Translations under genes and position numbers: made by a program
Shown here: in pieces, positions 46,621 through 57,599 of the stretch
Position numbering within the stretch: position 1 is the stretch's first letter
How the letters are laid out: every line of letters begins with the position of its first letter
Assembly: GCA_030674185.1 (NCBI GenBank)
Contig: CM060312.1
Location: 78,476,354 to 78,540,353, forward strand
Direction of reading: 5' to 3'
Source of the DNA: Monoplex corrugatus
Taxonomy: Eukaryota; Mollusca; Gastropoda; Littorinimorpha; Ranellidae
Length of the DNA: 64,000 nt
The notes under the pieces: generated by a model
The model's database searches: none
What the model saw: only the letters and a program-made list of their open reading frames with translations
What the model was told of the DNA's origin: nothing

Positions 46621-47545
46621 GTCTCATTCTTATAAATAAGGGTCACAATTCCAGCTCACCCTTGCATAATCTTCCACAGATGATGGAACTACTTGTTAAC
46701 TGTTATAGTCAGCTCCTGTACTGTAATTAGTGGTATGCTTTCTGTTGCTTTGTCTTTGTCAGCCATTGACTTGCAAGCAGATCTGGATAATTGGCCAGTT
46801 CCTGTAAGAAGTAAGGAAAGCCTTCTATTCAAATGTTTTATGGACATTCTGTGAGAGACCCCAAACACTGAAAAAGTACTATGCATGATGCCATAATGAC
46901 AGTTATTTTAGAATCTGTACGCGATTTCTGACATGTGGAGATGTTGTCAGCACTTTTAACCAGTTGGTTCAAAAATTTTGTTCAAAGGTTAACACAAGCC
47001 ATAATTTCACATGACTTGCAGAATACAGATACTTATTTCACTTTTTTTATAGCACATTGTGTACCATCAGGCAATTAGGTAAATGACTTTATTTTACTGC
47101 CCTTGCTTTATTAATTACTTAAGATAAAAAAGCAATCAAAATAATCAAAAATTTCAAGAGTCTGTCTTTTCATTCTTTTTTGATGATTTTTCTTAAACCT
47201 ATACACGCGGACCAGTTTCTGGGGGAAGGACGGTAGCAATCAGCCAGTAAAGATTCAGTTAATATACTATCACCGAACACTCCAAACGTCATCACAAAAA
47301 GTAAAGCTCTGCTTTCGAAATTATACCGGAAACGGGAACAAAACCACAGCCAATACAATTTTGCAGGGAAAGGGCTTAGAGCTGATCTTAACAAATTTAT
47401 TTCAGGAGACAAAAAAATAGCATGACGATGTAAACAGCACTTCTTGTTGGCGACAAGTCTATATCTATGCATCCAAAAACGAGCAACTTGCATAAAAATG
47501 CCTTCCAATAACGCAGAAAAAGAAACATGCTAACTTGAACTCTTC
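46621..47545. other. Upstream non-coding stretch
   Basis: No element or exon recognised. AT-rich to about 47160; more balanced afterwards. Confidence 0.4.
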
Positions 47546-47549
47546 GTAC

Positions 47550-48112
47550 CTTGATATGTCCCCCAAATGCCTGGCGGAAATGACGAACGAAGAGTGCCAC
47601 TTAAAATTAAGTATGCACGGACTAAATAAGAAACAAACCATTTAGAGATTTCTAAAGTACCTACTTTCGTTTTTACTTTGACGGCTTTGCAATGTAATAG
47701 ACAAACAAGCAAGCAGACAAACAAACAAACAAAATGACAGACTTCTTGTGTTCAGTTCATTATAATACATCGTAGGTGTCTGATACGATATAAAATGATC
47801 TTTTGAGTACTTTACTAACTTGGAAGAGCCCCACCCCCCACCCCCACCCGTGGGAATGCCGGGGCTCTTTCAGTATAAATAGTATCCCCACCTTCGGAAA
47901 TTCTGTGCTAGTGGAAATTCTGTGCTGGAAATTTCCTTTTTTTCTGTCACTCTCTTTGTTTCTTTCTTCCTCCTTTGCTTTCTGTCATTTCTCCCCAGCA
48001 TTATCTGCTTTGCTGGTCCATTCACCTGTATGTGTTTGATGAAGTCTTACATACTTTTTCTTAGGATTGATAATTGGGTACATGCATTAAGTGCATTCTT
48101 GGCTCTGGGGAG
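47550..48112. promoter_or_regulatory. Possible divergent promoter region
   Basis: On the minus strand CATATCAAG|GTACGAAG (donor at 47549) could end a 5' UTR exon of the zinc-finger gene. On the plus strand a GC-rich hairpin (GAGCCCC...GGGGCTC, with CCCACCCCCACCC) precedes a TATAAAT at 47874-47880, and GGGGAG|GTGAGAA offers a donor at 48113. All inference from motifs; no coding exon of a plus-strand gene was found. Confidence 0.3.
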
Positions 48113-48560
48113 GTGAGAAATCCGGAAGCAATTTTAGGTTACTTTTGCCCGTTTTTGTGTATGTTTTTGTGTCCTGAAGTGTGTTTAGATTTGTATTCAG
48201 GTATGTTTTTAAAAAATAAATCCCCTGTGCGATAAATTGAACGGAGCGGTCAATGCCGGGAGCATCTCCTTAGATTATGTGCGCGAATACATTGATATGT
48301 TGACTTATTTTTCTGTAGTTTTTTTGTTTTTGTTTGTTTTTGTCCTGTTGAAGTTTTGTATGTGCTTTGAAACGGTTATAGCCCTGATATGGCTCTACGC
48401 AGTCGGCTGGGCTTTAAACAACAAAAACAAATTTAAAAAAACTTGGAAGAGAAATGCAAGGGGTGCTCAACAAACTGTACATTAAAAAATTACTATATCA
48501 AGTATTCACACCTCACATTCTGTATAATTATGTAACTCGGGTGAAAATGTCGGCCTATTC

Positions 48561-48832
<272 letters not shown>

Positions 48833-49233
48833 AGCGACTAGAATTTTTTTTTCTTAGAAATCCTCAAGGTCCATGATGATTTTGTACCAGGCTAGGCTTG
48901 CTTGTCCAACTCTTTCACAAAGCTTGCCGATCCGGATTCTACGCGAAGGATGAATGCCACTTATTGCGGCATTTCATTTTGCCCTCCTTGCTCGACTTCA
49001 GTTGTTAATAGCGAGAGGAGTAAGACGTACATTACACACACAGGATTAGAACAAGCATTAGGCCTATTGAACAACTGAAATGACCAGGCAGCTGTGTAAA
49101 ATCCCCTCTGATCTTCTATAGTGTTATATTCCCAAACTCTGTTGGACTTACTTGCGCAATCACTTTTAATGGAGCACACAGAACTCAGGCTGCAATGCAA
49201 ATGTGACCAAATTCCACTACGTTGTTTGCACAG

Positions 49234-49701
49234 TAATGCCTATCAATTAACATCAGGAAGAGAGTTCTTGAATTCTGTATAGAACCGATACTGGTATACG
49301 GTTGTGAGGCGTGGACAAGTCAACACACAAAGCCAGAACAAGATTGAGGCAGCTGAAATGTGGTTTCTAAGAAGAATGTTGAGAGTTCCATGGACAGAAA
49401 AGAAAACAAACGAGACAGTCTTGATGGAGGCAGACACAAGAAATCATTGATAACGAAGATTAGGAAAAGACAAATCAATATTCACAGGACATTTTATGAG
49501 GTAATGTGAATTAGAGCACCTGGTCACAATAGGAAAGCTGGATGGAAACAGAACACTAGGTAGACTGAGGGAGAAAATATTGGATGGACTTGCAGAGAGT
49601 CTGAGGACAAACAGGGTGGGAGATGTACTTGCAGAGACAAGGGATAGATGCATATGGAGGGCCATGATCGCCAGCGCCATGTGGCAGGGCACATCATCAT
49701 C

Positions 49702-49770
<69 letters not shown>
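49234..49770 (+). mobile_element. LINE family 2 copy, 5'-truncated, with (GAT)n tail
   Basis: Encodes in broken frames VLEFCIEPILVYGCEAWT, NVVSKKNVESSMD and KIRKRQ, the C-terminus of an RTE-like ORF2. It ends in about 26 GAT units (49692-49770). Perfect 8-bp target duplication TTGCACAG at 49226-49233 and 49771-49778. Confidence 0.85.
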
Positions 49771-49919
49771 TTGCACAGTCTGTATCTTTGGTGGGAGTGT
49801 ATGCAGGATGTTCTAATGTTTCCATGAGCCAGCCACTTTCATGATTTATAGATTTAATATCCGCATTTGATATTCTGCATGCGAATACACACGAAGGGCG
49901 TTTTGTCACTAACAACTCT

Positions 49920-50308
49920 GCTCATTTGGTGACTTGGGAGATTGGGGAAATAATCTCTGCCTTTTACCCATCAGGCAGAGTGTGCGTGTGGGCCGATCTA
50001 ATCCAGATCGTTTACCCATTTGACTACCGTGGCTGGTAACTTGATACTGACGGCTCTAGTGGCTTTGAGACTGTAACAAAATGAACGTGTGTGTCAGGTG
50101 GTAGGTGTGATTGATTAGGTTCAATTTTTACGTAGATACCTACCTCAGGTGAAATGGCCGACGGGGATAACCATCCCGATGGACGTGTGGAAACGAGGGG
50201 GACTTATCTAATCCTATACTGACATCGCCAGAACAACAATGATGTTGAGATGCGACAGTGAGAAGGCCAGTTTTAATGTAGCGCATCCCGGGATTAGAAC
50301 CTACAGCC
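49920..50308 (-). mobile_element. tRNA-like SINE portion (B-box side)
   Basis: Minus strand GGCTGTAGGTTCTAATCCCG (50288-50307) is a good B box. A matching tRNA 5' half, TATCTCAGTTGGTTGAGCGT, lies at about 51231-51250 on the same strand beyond the LINE at 50310-51224. The hairpin CGATCTAATCCAGATCG near 49994-50010 may be part of the SINE body. Confidence 0.45.
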
Positions 50309-50309
50309 A

Positions 50310-51224
50310 TTCATCATCATCAGGTGCCCTGCCGCATGGCGTTGGCGATCATGGACTTCCATCTGTCTTCATCATCATCATCAGGTGCCCTGCCGCATGG
50401 CGTTGGCGATCATCTGCCTCTATCTCTCGTTGTCCCTAGCATCTCCCCCACCCTCCTCGTCCCCAGCCACTCTGCAAGTCCGTCCAGTATTTTCTCCCTG
50501 GGTCTACCCGGTGCTCTCTTTCCCTCCAGCTTTCCCGTTGTGACCAGGTGCTCCAAATCCCCCTTCTTCATAAAATGGCCTATAAATGTTGCCTGTTTTT
50601 TCCTAATCTTCCTTATGAGTGATCTATTTGTGTCTGCCTCCATCACGACTGTCTTGTTTGTTTTCTTTGCTGTCCATGGAACCCTCAACATTCTTCTTAG
50701 TAACCACATCTCGGCTGCCTCAATCTTGTTCTGGCTTTGTTTGTTGACTGTCCACGCCTCGCATCCGTACAACAGTATTGGTTCTATATAACATTCAAGA
50801 ACTCTCTTCCTGATTTTAATTGATAGGCATTTGTTGGTAAGAATGCTTGTCATCTTCTTGAATGCTGTTTTGGCTTGGCCGATTCTGCCGGCTATTTCTG
50901 ATGTGCATCTGCCGTCTGATGAAATGATCGTTCCCAGGTATTTGAACTTATCAACCTGTGTCAAGGTTGTGCCATTTGCTGTTATTTTGCATGAGGGGAT
51001 TTCATGTTTTTTACTGATCACCATGACTTCAGTCTTCCTGCTGTTTAGTTCCAGCCCCTTACCTTTGCTTTCTATTTCTAGAATATTCACACGGTTTTGT
51101 AGGTCACTTTCACTTTCTGCAATTAGCACGGTATCATCTACATATCGAATGTTGTTTATCATTTTCCCTCCAACCTTTAATCCAGGGTCTTCTTCTAGGT
51201 TTCTCATGATGTTTTCGCATGTGA
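50310..51224 (-). mobile_element. LINE family 2 copy, RT C-terminal half
   Basis: A long open minus-strand frame (51258-50410) carries NNIRYVDDTVLIAESESD (catalytic YVDD), SRKTEVMVISKK, FKYLGTIISSDGRCTSEIAG, LECYIEPILLYGCEAWTVNK, EMWLLRRMLRVPWTAKK and GRPREKILDG. The 5' half including RT motifs A and B is absent (truncated). The CAT-repeat tail is at the left, where an extra partial 3' end (50310-50372) precedes the main one in tandem. It is the best preserved copy of this family. Confidence 0.85.
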
Positions 51225-51258
51225 ATTCGACGCTCAACCAACTGAGATACTCAGGCAC
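51225..51258 (-). mobile_element. tRNA-like SINE 5' half (A box)
   Basis: Minus strand GCCTGAGTATCTCAGTTGGT then TGAGCGTCGAAT, very like the first 30 bases of a eukaryotic tRNA. It is separated from its B box by the LINE. Confidence 0.5.
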
Positions 51259-51332
51259 ACTCTGGGTGGTAGGGAGCCGAACTGTAAGGTAATGCCACTG
51301 AAACAGTTGGCTTGTTTGCTACCCAGCTTAAT

Positions 51333-51650
51333 CATCATGTGCCCTGCCGCATGGCGTTGGTGATCATGGCCTTCCACACGAATCTCTCCCTTGTCGCTGC
51401 AGGTACATCTCCCCCCCCCCCCCCCCCTTCCCTCAGCCATCCTGCAAGTCCGTCCAATAATTTCTCCCTGGGTCTACCTGGTGTTCTCTTTCCCTCCAGA
51501 TTTCCTGTTGTGACCATGTGTTCTAAGTCCCCTTTCCTCATATTATATCCTGTAAATGTTGCTTGTCTTTTCCTAATCTTTTTTTTAATTAATGATCTTC
51601 TTGTGTCTGTCTGTCTCCTTCAAGACGGTCTTGTTTGTCTTCTTTGCTGG
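51333..51650 (-). mobile_element. LINE family 2 copy, short
   Basis: 318 bp of the family 3' end (RKGDLEHMVTTGNLEGKRTP, GRPREKLLDGLAGWL) with a C/G run near 51410-51427. Perfect 11-bp target duplication CCCAGCTTAAT at 51322-51332 and 51651-51661. Confidence 0.88.
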
Positions 51651-51714
51651 CCCAGCTTAATGCTCCAGTCAGTCTGGTGGTGTCAGGGTCTCATAGGTTC
51701 CGTTGCCTTCCCTG

Positions 51715-53060
51715 TTTCAAAATCTTGCTAGCGCACAGGATTTTGCACAGTTTCAAGACCTTGCCAGTGCACAGGGTTTTGCACAGTCCAAAGACCTTGC
51801 TAGCACACAGGGTTTTGCACAGTCCAAAGACCTTGCTAGCACACAGGGTTTTGCATGCACAGTCTCAATGCCTTGCTAGCACACAGGGTTTTGCACAGTC
51901 TCAAGACCTTGCTAGCACACATGGTTTTGCACAGTTTCAAACCTTGCCAGTGCACAGGGTTTTGCACAGTCCAAAGACCTTGCTAGCACACAGGGTTTTG
52001 CACAGTCCAAAGACCTTGCTAGCACACAGGGTTTTGCATGCACAGTCTCAATGCCTTGCTAGCACACAGGGTTTTGCACAGTCTCAAGACCTTGCTAGCA
52101 CACAGGGTTTTGCACAGTCTCAATGCCTTGCTAGCACACAGGGTTTTGCACAGTCTCAATGCCTTGCTAGCACACAGGGTTTTGCACAGTCTCAAGACCT
52201 TGCTAGCACACAGGGTTTTGCACAGTCTCAAGACCTTGCTAGCACACAGGGTTTTGCACAGTCTCAAGACCTTGCTAGCACACAGGGTTTTGCACAGTCT
52301 CAAGACCTTGCTAGCACACAGGGTTTTGCACAGTCTCAATGCCTTGCTAGCACACAGGGTTTTGCACAGTCTCAATGCCTTGCTAGCACACAGGGTTTTG
52401 CACAGTCTCAATGCCTTGCTAGCACACAGGGTTTTGCACAGTCTCAAGACCTTGCTAGCACACAGGTTTTGCAGTCTTAAAATCTTGCCAGCGCACAGGG
52501 TGTTGCACAGTCTTAAAATCTTGCCAGCGCACAGGGTTTTGCACAGTCTCAAGACTTTGCTAGCACACAGGGTTTTGCAGTCTTAAAATCTTGCCAGCGC
52601 ACAGGGTTTTGCACAGTCTTAAAATCTTGCCAGCGCACAGGGTTTTGCACAGTCTCAAGACCTTGCTAGCACACAGGGTTTTGCAGTCTTAAAATCTTGC
52701 CAGCGCACAGGGTTTTGCACAGTCTTAAAATCTTGCCAGCGCACAGGGTTTTGCACAGTCTCAAGACCTTGCTAGCACACAGGGTTTTGCAGTCTTAAAA
52801 TCTTGCCAGCGCACAGGGTGTTGCACAGTCTTAAAATCTTGCCAGCGCACAGGGTTTTGTTCAGTCTTAAAATCTTGCCAGCGCACAGGGTTTTGCACAG
52901 TCTTAAAATCTTGCCAGCGCACAGGGTTTTACTCAGTCTTAAAATCTTGCCAGCGCACAGGGTTTTGCACAGTCCAAAGACCTTGCTAGCACACAGGGTT
53001 TTGCATGCACAATCTCAAGATCTTGCCAGCACACAGGGTTTTGCACAGTCTCAAGAAGCC
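51715..53060 (+). repeat. 36-bp minisatellite, about 37 copies
   Basis: Unit contains TTGCTAGCACACAGGGTTTT and GCACAGTCTCAAGACC. Three main unit types: CAAGACCTTGCTAGC, CAATGCCTTGCTAGC and TTAAAATCTTGCCAGC, the last dominant after 52470. Because 36 is a multiple of three, most reading frames on both strands stay open; these are not genes. Confidence 0.96.
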
Positions 53061-53145
53061 TGCCAGATATTTGCTGGCAGATTTGGGTGGAGGGCATATG
53101 GAATTGTCGCAGTGGGATGAATTTTTCCTGAACAAACTCCAGACT
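53022..53145 (+). repeat. Minisatellite edge shared with 62334-62458
   Basis: The last repeat unit plus CTGGCAGATTTGGGTGGAGG, GCATATGGAATTGTC and TCCTGAACAAAC also occur as a single copy at 62334-62458. 53146-53533 shows nothing else recognised. Confidence 0.75.
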
Positions 53146-53533
53146 TGTTGCAGGAGACAATTGCTAGCCTGTAGTTTTACTGTCGATGGTTCTAAATGTG
53201 AAAACCGCTTCGTCCTTGGTACTTAGTCATATCTGGAGTTTGACATCAGTAAAAGTTTTCATTATTTCTAAGATAACACTGGTTACATTTTTTGTAAAAA
53301 ATAGATTATAGTGAGGATGATTGTGGGTCATTCCTGTCCACTTGCTGCGTTTAGTAAAGTCTCCCACAAAAGGAAGGCTGTCCTTCTTTGACCAAGCTGT
53401 CCTTCTGTCTGCTGGGATGTATTTTCGTGGTCCATACCAGGCCTAGCAAGTGGAGTTAATCCACTAAATTATCCCTCTTCTTCCTTGACTTCTTCTGTTT
53501 GTAACGATGTATAGGGCTTCACATAGTTCTGGC

Positions 53534-53721
53534 TTAACCCGTTGACTCCCGCACCCTATCTATCAACTGCAAAAACGTAACCCTTTGACTCCCTCACCCT
53601 ATCCTGATGGAAGCTGGTGGATAGGATGAGGGAGGGAATCAAAGGGTCAAAATTTTGCTCTGCTAGTAAGGTTGGCAATGCAGGATGCTGGTGGACAGGG
53701 TGCGGGAGTCAAAAGGGTTGA
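53534..53721 (+). mobile_element. TTAA composite foldback element, copy 9 (A-inner-B)
   Basis: Left TTAA, right TTGA. A arm left (CAACTGCAAAAACGTAACCC), B arm right (GCTAGTAAGGTTGGCAATGC). The inner palindrome lacks the same ten bases (ACCAGCTTCC) as copy 1. Confidence 0.85.
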
Positions 53722-53839
53722 TGACGGGGTGAAAAAACAAAATCATAAAAAAATAAACCCCAAAAATGCGGTACACGTTAAAGCCAAGTCGCATACTCGT
53801 ATACACGTGGAAATAGCAGCCCACAAACAACAAGGAAGA

Positions 53840-53853
53840 GGAAGAGAGAGAGA

Positions 53854-53903
<50 letters not shown>
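53840..53903. repeat. (GA)n microsatellite
   Basis: GA dinucleotides with one GTGA break. Confidence 0.95.
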
Positions 53904-53906
<3 letters not shown>

Positions 53907-54132
53907 ACAAACGCAAACACGGACACGAAATGTATTGTATAAGGCCAACAGCCCCTTACAATTGGGGTTACAGCAGTGTTACAAACGCACAAAGATTAGA
54001 TAACTGCAATACATCACATCTCAAGCGTATAATTATAGGCAAACGTCGTATTGAAACCAGTGTGGTTAAAGAATTGTCATATACGGGCAAACTTCGTATT
54101 GAAACCAACATGGTTAAAGACTTGAATCAGCC

Positions 54133-54296
54133 TTAACCCTTTGACTCCCGTAGCCTATCCAACAGCACCCTTCATTATCAACCATGGTAGCAGGGCAAAA
54201 ACTTAACCCTTTGACTCCCTCACCCTATCCACCAGCTTCCTTCAGGAAGTTAAGTTTTTGCAGTTAGTGGATAGGCTGCGGGAATCAAAGAGTTAA
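54133..54296 (-). mobile_element. TTAA composite foldback element, copy 10 (B-inner-A)
   Basis: TTAA-bounded; B arm left (AGCACCCTTCATTATCAACC), A arm right. The right half of the inner palindrome is deleted: CTTCCTTCAGGAAG joins TTAAGTTTTTGCAG directly. Confidence 0.85.
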
Positions 54297-54804
54297 TTAA
54301 TACTGAATAAACACACACATAAGGGCACACAACACACTCTTACGACACATACATGTAGCTGGCATAATTACATGTATTCACTAACATGCAATCATTTTTT
54401 TTTTTTTTTCCAACTGCATTATTAGACAAAACAGTAATTCATCTTGGTAGGTCACCCAGTAACTTAGAGGCCGTTTACATAACATGAAATACATGAATTT
54501 ACTGTAGCAGAAAATGATATCCTAATTTTGACAAGTAACCATTTTAGCTATCTGAATGTGAAACGGTATAGAATGACTGATAGTTAGAAACTTGGCTCTC
54601 AGAACAGTATATTGACGTGGACCTCGTCTTCTGGTTCAGATAAACAAAACGGACAACATCTTTTGACAGGAACGGGAGAGTACTTGAATCTGTGACAATT
54701 TCTGTCCGAGACTCTGATTTGAAATCGTGAGAGGGCTGTTCTGTAGTTGATCACACTGATTGATTCAATATATGTTTCTTTCTCCAGACAACTTTTATAC
54801 TCAC

Positions 54805-54805
<1 letters not shown>

Positions 54806-54854
<49 letters not shown>

Positions 54855-54909
54855 TGAGAGAGAGGGAGAGGGAGAGAGAGAGAGATGAGAGAGAGAGAGA
54901 GGGAGAGAG

Positions 54910-54945
<36 letters not shown>

Positions 54946-54986
54946 AATAGAGAGAGAGAGTAGAGAGAGAGAGAGAGAGAGAGAGA
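54806..54986. repeat. (GA)n array
   Basis: GA with GGA, GTGA and GATGA interruptions. 54300-54800 and 54987-55290 hold no recognised feature. Confidence 0.95.
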
Positions 54987-55299
54987 TCAACAAGCATGCT
55001 CAATCCCCATTGACATAAATAAAGCCTGATCTTTTGCATATTGTTCTAAAACCATTCCACCAATACAGCCACAGAAAGGGCTCACGAACAGCTTGATTTA
55101 ACCGCACCGACAAAAGATTGCACACCGTATGTACCAATACTGCTGTAGTCTCTGCGTGTACAAATAAACCACTTATGATAATCTATATTGCCCTAAGGAC
55201 CTGACTTTCACACAAAGCCGTCTGTCAACAAGAGGCCTAAAACTGGGCTGACGACCATACGGACGAAATCAGCTCAATGTTCGATCACAAATCGATACC

Positions 55300-55690
55300 C
55301 CCGAACAGGTCCCGATATATATATAGCGCCTCGTTTAGAAACTCGCTAGGCCAAAATACCTCGTGAAACTGACATCTGTCACCCCCTCTGGACTGTCAAG
55401 TCAGCGCGAGACATGTCGGGTCATGTGATTGTCGCTATGGTTGCGTGAGACGCCACACCGCGTGCTACGAGGGAAGTGTAGGAGTGAGTGTGCGTGTGTG
55501 AGGGGTCTATACTTTGCTACAACAAGGTGGGGGACTGACAACAAAGCCTAAAAAAGCTCTTGGTACTTCTTTGCTCACTGGCTACTGTGCTGAAAAGCTG
55601 TGGTGGTGGTGTGAGCTTGCGGTGGCAACCGATCTGTACTGATCGATTATCAAACTTTGTTTCTGTGGATTTCTTTGAACGGTGAGTGAA
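55300..55690 (+). promoter_or_regulatory. Promoter-like block with possible first exon
   Basis: Non-repetitive, CpG-containing island in repeat-rich DNA: GATATATATATAGCGCC (TATA-like, about 55313-55329), GGTCATGTGATTGTC (E-box), GTCGCTATGGTTGC (resembling an RFX X-box) and a strong donor GAACG|GTGAGTG at 55681/55682. Could be a noncoding first exon of a plus-strand gene beyond the window. Motif inference only. Confidence 0.3.
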
Positions 55691-55818
55691 AATGTGATTG
55701 TTCTTAAAATTAAGTTTTGACTTTTAGATTGTAGATCTATACGGTATGACTTTACTTCATCTGTTTTCTTTTTGGTAGTAAAGTACTTTCTGTTTGAGTG
55801 GTCAACAGTAGGTTGCAA

Positions 55819-55838
55819 CACACACACACACACACACA

Positions 55839-55869
<31 letters not shown>

Positions 55870-56024
55870 CAACACAGAGAGAGAGAGAGAGTGAGTGAGA
55901 AACACACACACAGCACACACACGCACACACATACACACACGCTATCACCACAAACACACACACACACACACACCACACACACACACACACGCACATTCAC
56001 ACACACACCACACACACACGCACA

Positions 56025-56093
<69 letters not shown>

Positions 56094-56100
56094 AACCACC
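55819..56100. repeat. CA-rich array
   Basis: (CA)n with CACCACA, GAGAGA and GCACAC interruptions; longest pure run 56028-56090. Confidence 0.95.
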
Positions 56101-56383
56101 ACACACCATCAGTATGTATATTCTAATTCCAGTGAAGACTTACAGACAGTGAAGAAACCTGGGAACTGGCAATTTCCAGACAGAGTAAATGTCAACTGCC
56201 GGCTTTGTTATATATTGTTGAATGTACTGATTGTGTCCCTTCATTGCTATGCGTGGCACTATCCAGTGGCTGTGAAAGGCTGACGGTAAGCCTGGTAGAA
56301 GTACTACATTGGCGACAACAACTCACACTGGGTGACACAAATGACAGGCGAAGACGATTGCCAGCTGTTTGATCCGATTTTTA

Positions 56384-56800
<417 letters not shown>

Positions 56801-56899
56801 CTCGCACGCAAGTTTGAAACAAAGACTTTTAGCTAATAACTAATACCTTTGGAAATAAAAAAAAAAGTATTATCCCAATTTTATCATTGTCTGAAATGT

Positions 56900-57070
56900 C
56901 TTCTTTCTTTCTATCTTTCTTTCTTTCTTTCTTTCTTTTCTTTCTTTCTTTGTTTGTTTGTTTGTTTTTTTGTGTTGTGTGTTTTTTTTGTTTTTTGTTG
57001 TGTGTGTTTTGTTGTTGTTGTTGTTGTTGTTGTTGTTGGGTTTTTTGTTTTTGTTTTTGGTCGATTTTTT
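56900..57070. repeat. (TTTC)n, (TTTG)n and (TTG)n tract
   Basis: TTTC repeats to about 56950, TTTG to 56967, TTG at 57009-57039. Confidence 0.9.
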
Positions 57071-57192
57071 TTAATATTCTAAAAATTGTTTTGCAGTATC
57101 CTACATTCTGAGTTTCAATATAAACAGATTAGCAACGACAAATATATTTATCCCGTCAGAAGATAAAGTTTCATTTCATTTCTCTCATCTCA

Positions 57193-57207
57193 TCTCATCT
57201 CATCTCA

Positions 57208-57289
<82 letters not shown>

Positions 57290-57305
57290 CTCTCTCTCTC
57301 TTTCT
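57193..57305. repeat. (TC)n microsatellite
   Basis: CATCT repeats then a long TC run. Confidence 0.95.
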
Positions 57306-57599
57306 CACGTAGCATGAAAGAGAAAAAGAGAATGAAAAGAATCTTTTGGATGGTCAATATCGACATTCGAAAGTATGTCATTGGAAAACCATATAATGCA
57401 CACCCGTTGGTCCAGATAATGTTATCGGAGAGGTTTCCAAGTATTCTGGAGAGGGTGTTATAAATTTCTTCGTCAAGTGAAGCCACTGAATGTTCTCTTT
57501 GACAGTTGGTTTTATCCAGGCAATTGGAAATAATCTGTTATTTTGCTCATAATTCAAAAATCAGAATGAAAAAAAAAAAAGAAAAAGAAAAAACGAGAA

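Noticed and set aside
48237..48485. Short frame with hydrophobic stretch (DYVREYIDMLTYFSVVFLFL)
   Set aside because: Could suggest a small membrane protein, but codon use and T-rich composition explain it and nothing conserved was recognised.
51635..52586. Long open frames on both strands coding for repeats such as ASTQGFAQSQDL and LCKTLCASK
   Set aside because: They are by-products of a 36-bp tandem repeat whose length is a multiple of three; codons follow the DNA repeat, no start context or splice logic supports a protein.
53672..54136. Open frame of 154 codons across a TTAA element and GA repeat
   Set aside because: Begins inside the transposon B arm and runs through GA repeats; no homology seen.
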